A DNA stretch of 5,304 nt from contig DAXX01000070.1 in NCBI GenBank assembly GCA_002506605.1, forward strand, positions 5,819 to 11,122, given 5' to 3'. The position numbers were made by a program, and so were the translations under genes. Shown here one piece after another: positions 5,300-5,304 of this stretch. The notes beneath the pieces are model-generated. The model was given only the letters and a program-made list of their open reading frames with translations. It did no database searches and had not been told where the DNA came from. How positions within the stretch are numbered: position 1 is the stretch's first letter; each line of letters opens with the position of its first letter. Origin of the DNA: Thaumarchaeota archaeon UBA160 (GTDB taxonomy: Archaea; Thermoproteota; Nitrososphaeria; Conexivisphaerales; UBA164).

Positions 5300-5304
5300 T
5301 TTTT
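5300..5304 (+). terminator. Possible oligo-T terminator of the DMT transporter gene
   Basis: A T5 run sits at the very end of the window, 32 bases past the stop, preceded by TTTGAATTTG. It may be longer beyond the edge. Confidence 0.3.

Overview
The window looks archaeal and AT-rich. Four of the five intact genes have a TATA-like box centred about 25-29 bp before the start codon, so those messages should be leaderless or nearly so. No start codon has a convincing Shine-Dalgarno site, oligo-T runs follow the stops, and arginine is mostly coded by AGA/AGG. The gene content (MFS and DMT transporters, a ribbon-helix-helix protein, a NifX-like protein, a YegS-type lipid kinase) would suit a Thermoplasmatales-like or other thermoacidophilic archaeon, but the lineage is an inference and I cannot fix it from this sequence.

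Layout. Bases 1-578 hold no intact gene. On the minus strand they carry fragments that resemble, in the right order, a Cdc48/VCP-type AAA+ ATPase: the pre-Walker A segment, a damaged Walker A, sensor 1, and the helical lid. The fragments are broken by stops, frameshifts and an internal deletion. Bases 668-1549 (minus) encode an intact diacylglycerol-kinase-family lipid kinase with a strong TATA box. Bases 1667-2012 (minus) again lack an intact gene; they hold fragments that look like the C-terminal little-finger part of a Y-family (DinB/Pol IV) DNA polymerase. Bases 2119-3327 (plus) encode a 12-helix MFS transporter, and 3436-3897 (plus) a ribbon-helix-helix protein with an unusual leucine-rich-repeat-like tail. 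Bases 3925-4311 (minus, convergent) encode a NifX/NifB-family protein with a histidine-rich loop. Bases 4414-5268 (plus, divergent from it) encode a ten-helix EamA/DMT-type transporter.

How it fits together. No metabolic operon is visible: each intact gene seems to have its own promoter and terminator. The left 2.1 kb reads as a decaying minus-strand region in which the lipid kinase survives between two gene relics. The right 3.2 kb is compact and intact, with membrane transporters beside small regulatory or metal-binding proteins. The RHH protein follows the MFS gene on the same strand and might regulate it or itself, but nothing shows this directly. The two pseudogene assignments come from by-eye matching to remembered family motifs while allowing frame changes, and are the claims most in need of a database search. 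I found no tRNA, rRNA, CRISPR array, insertion sequence or attachment site.
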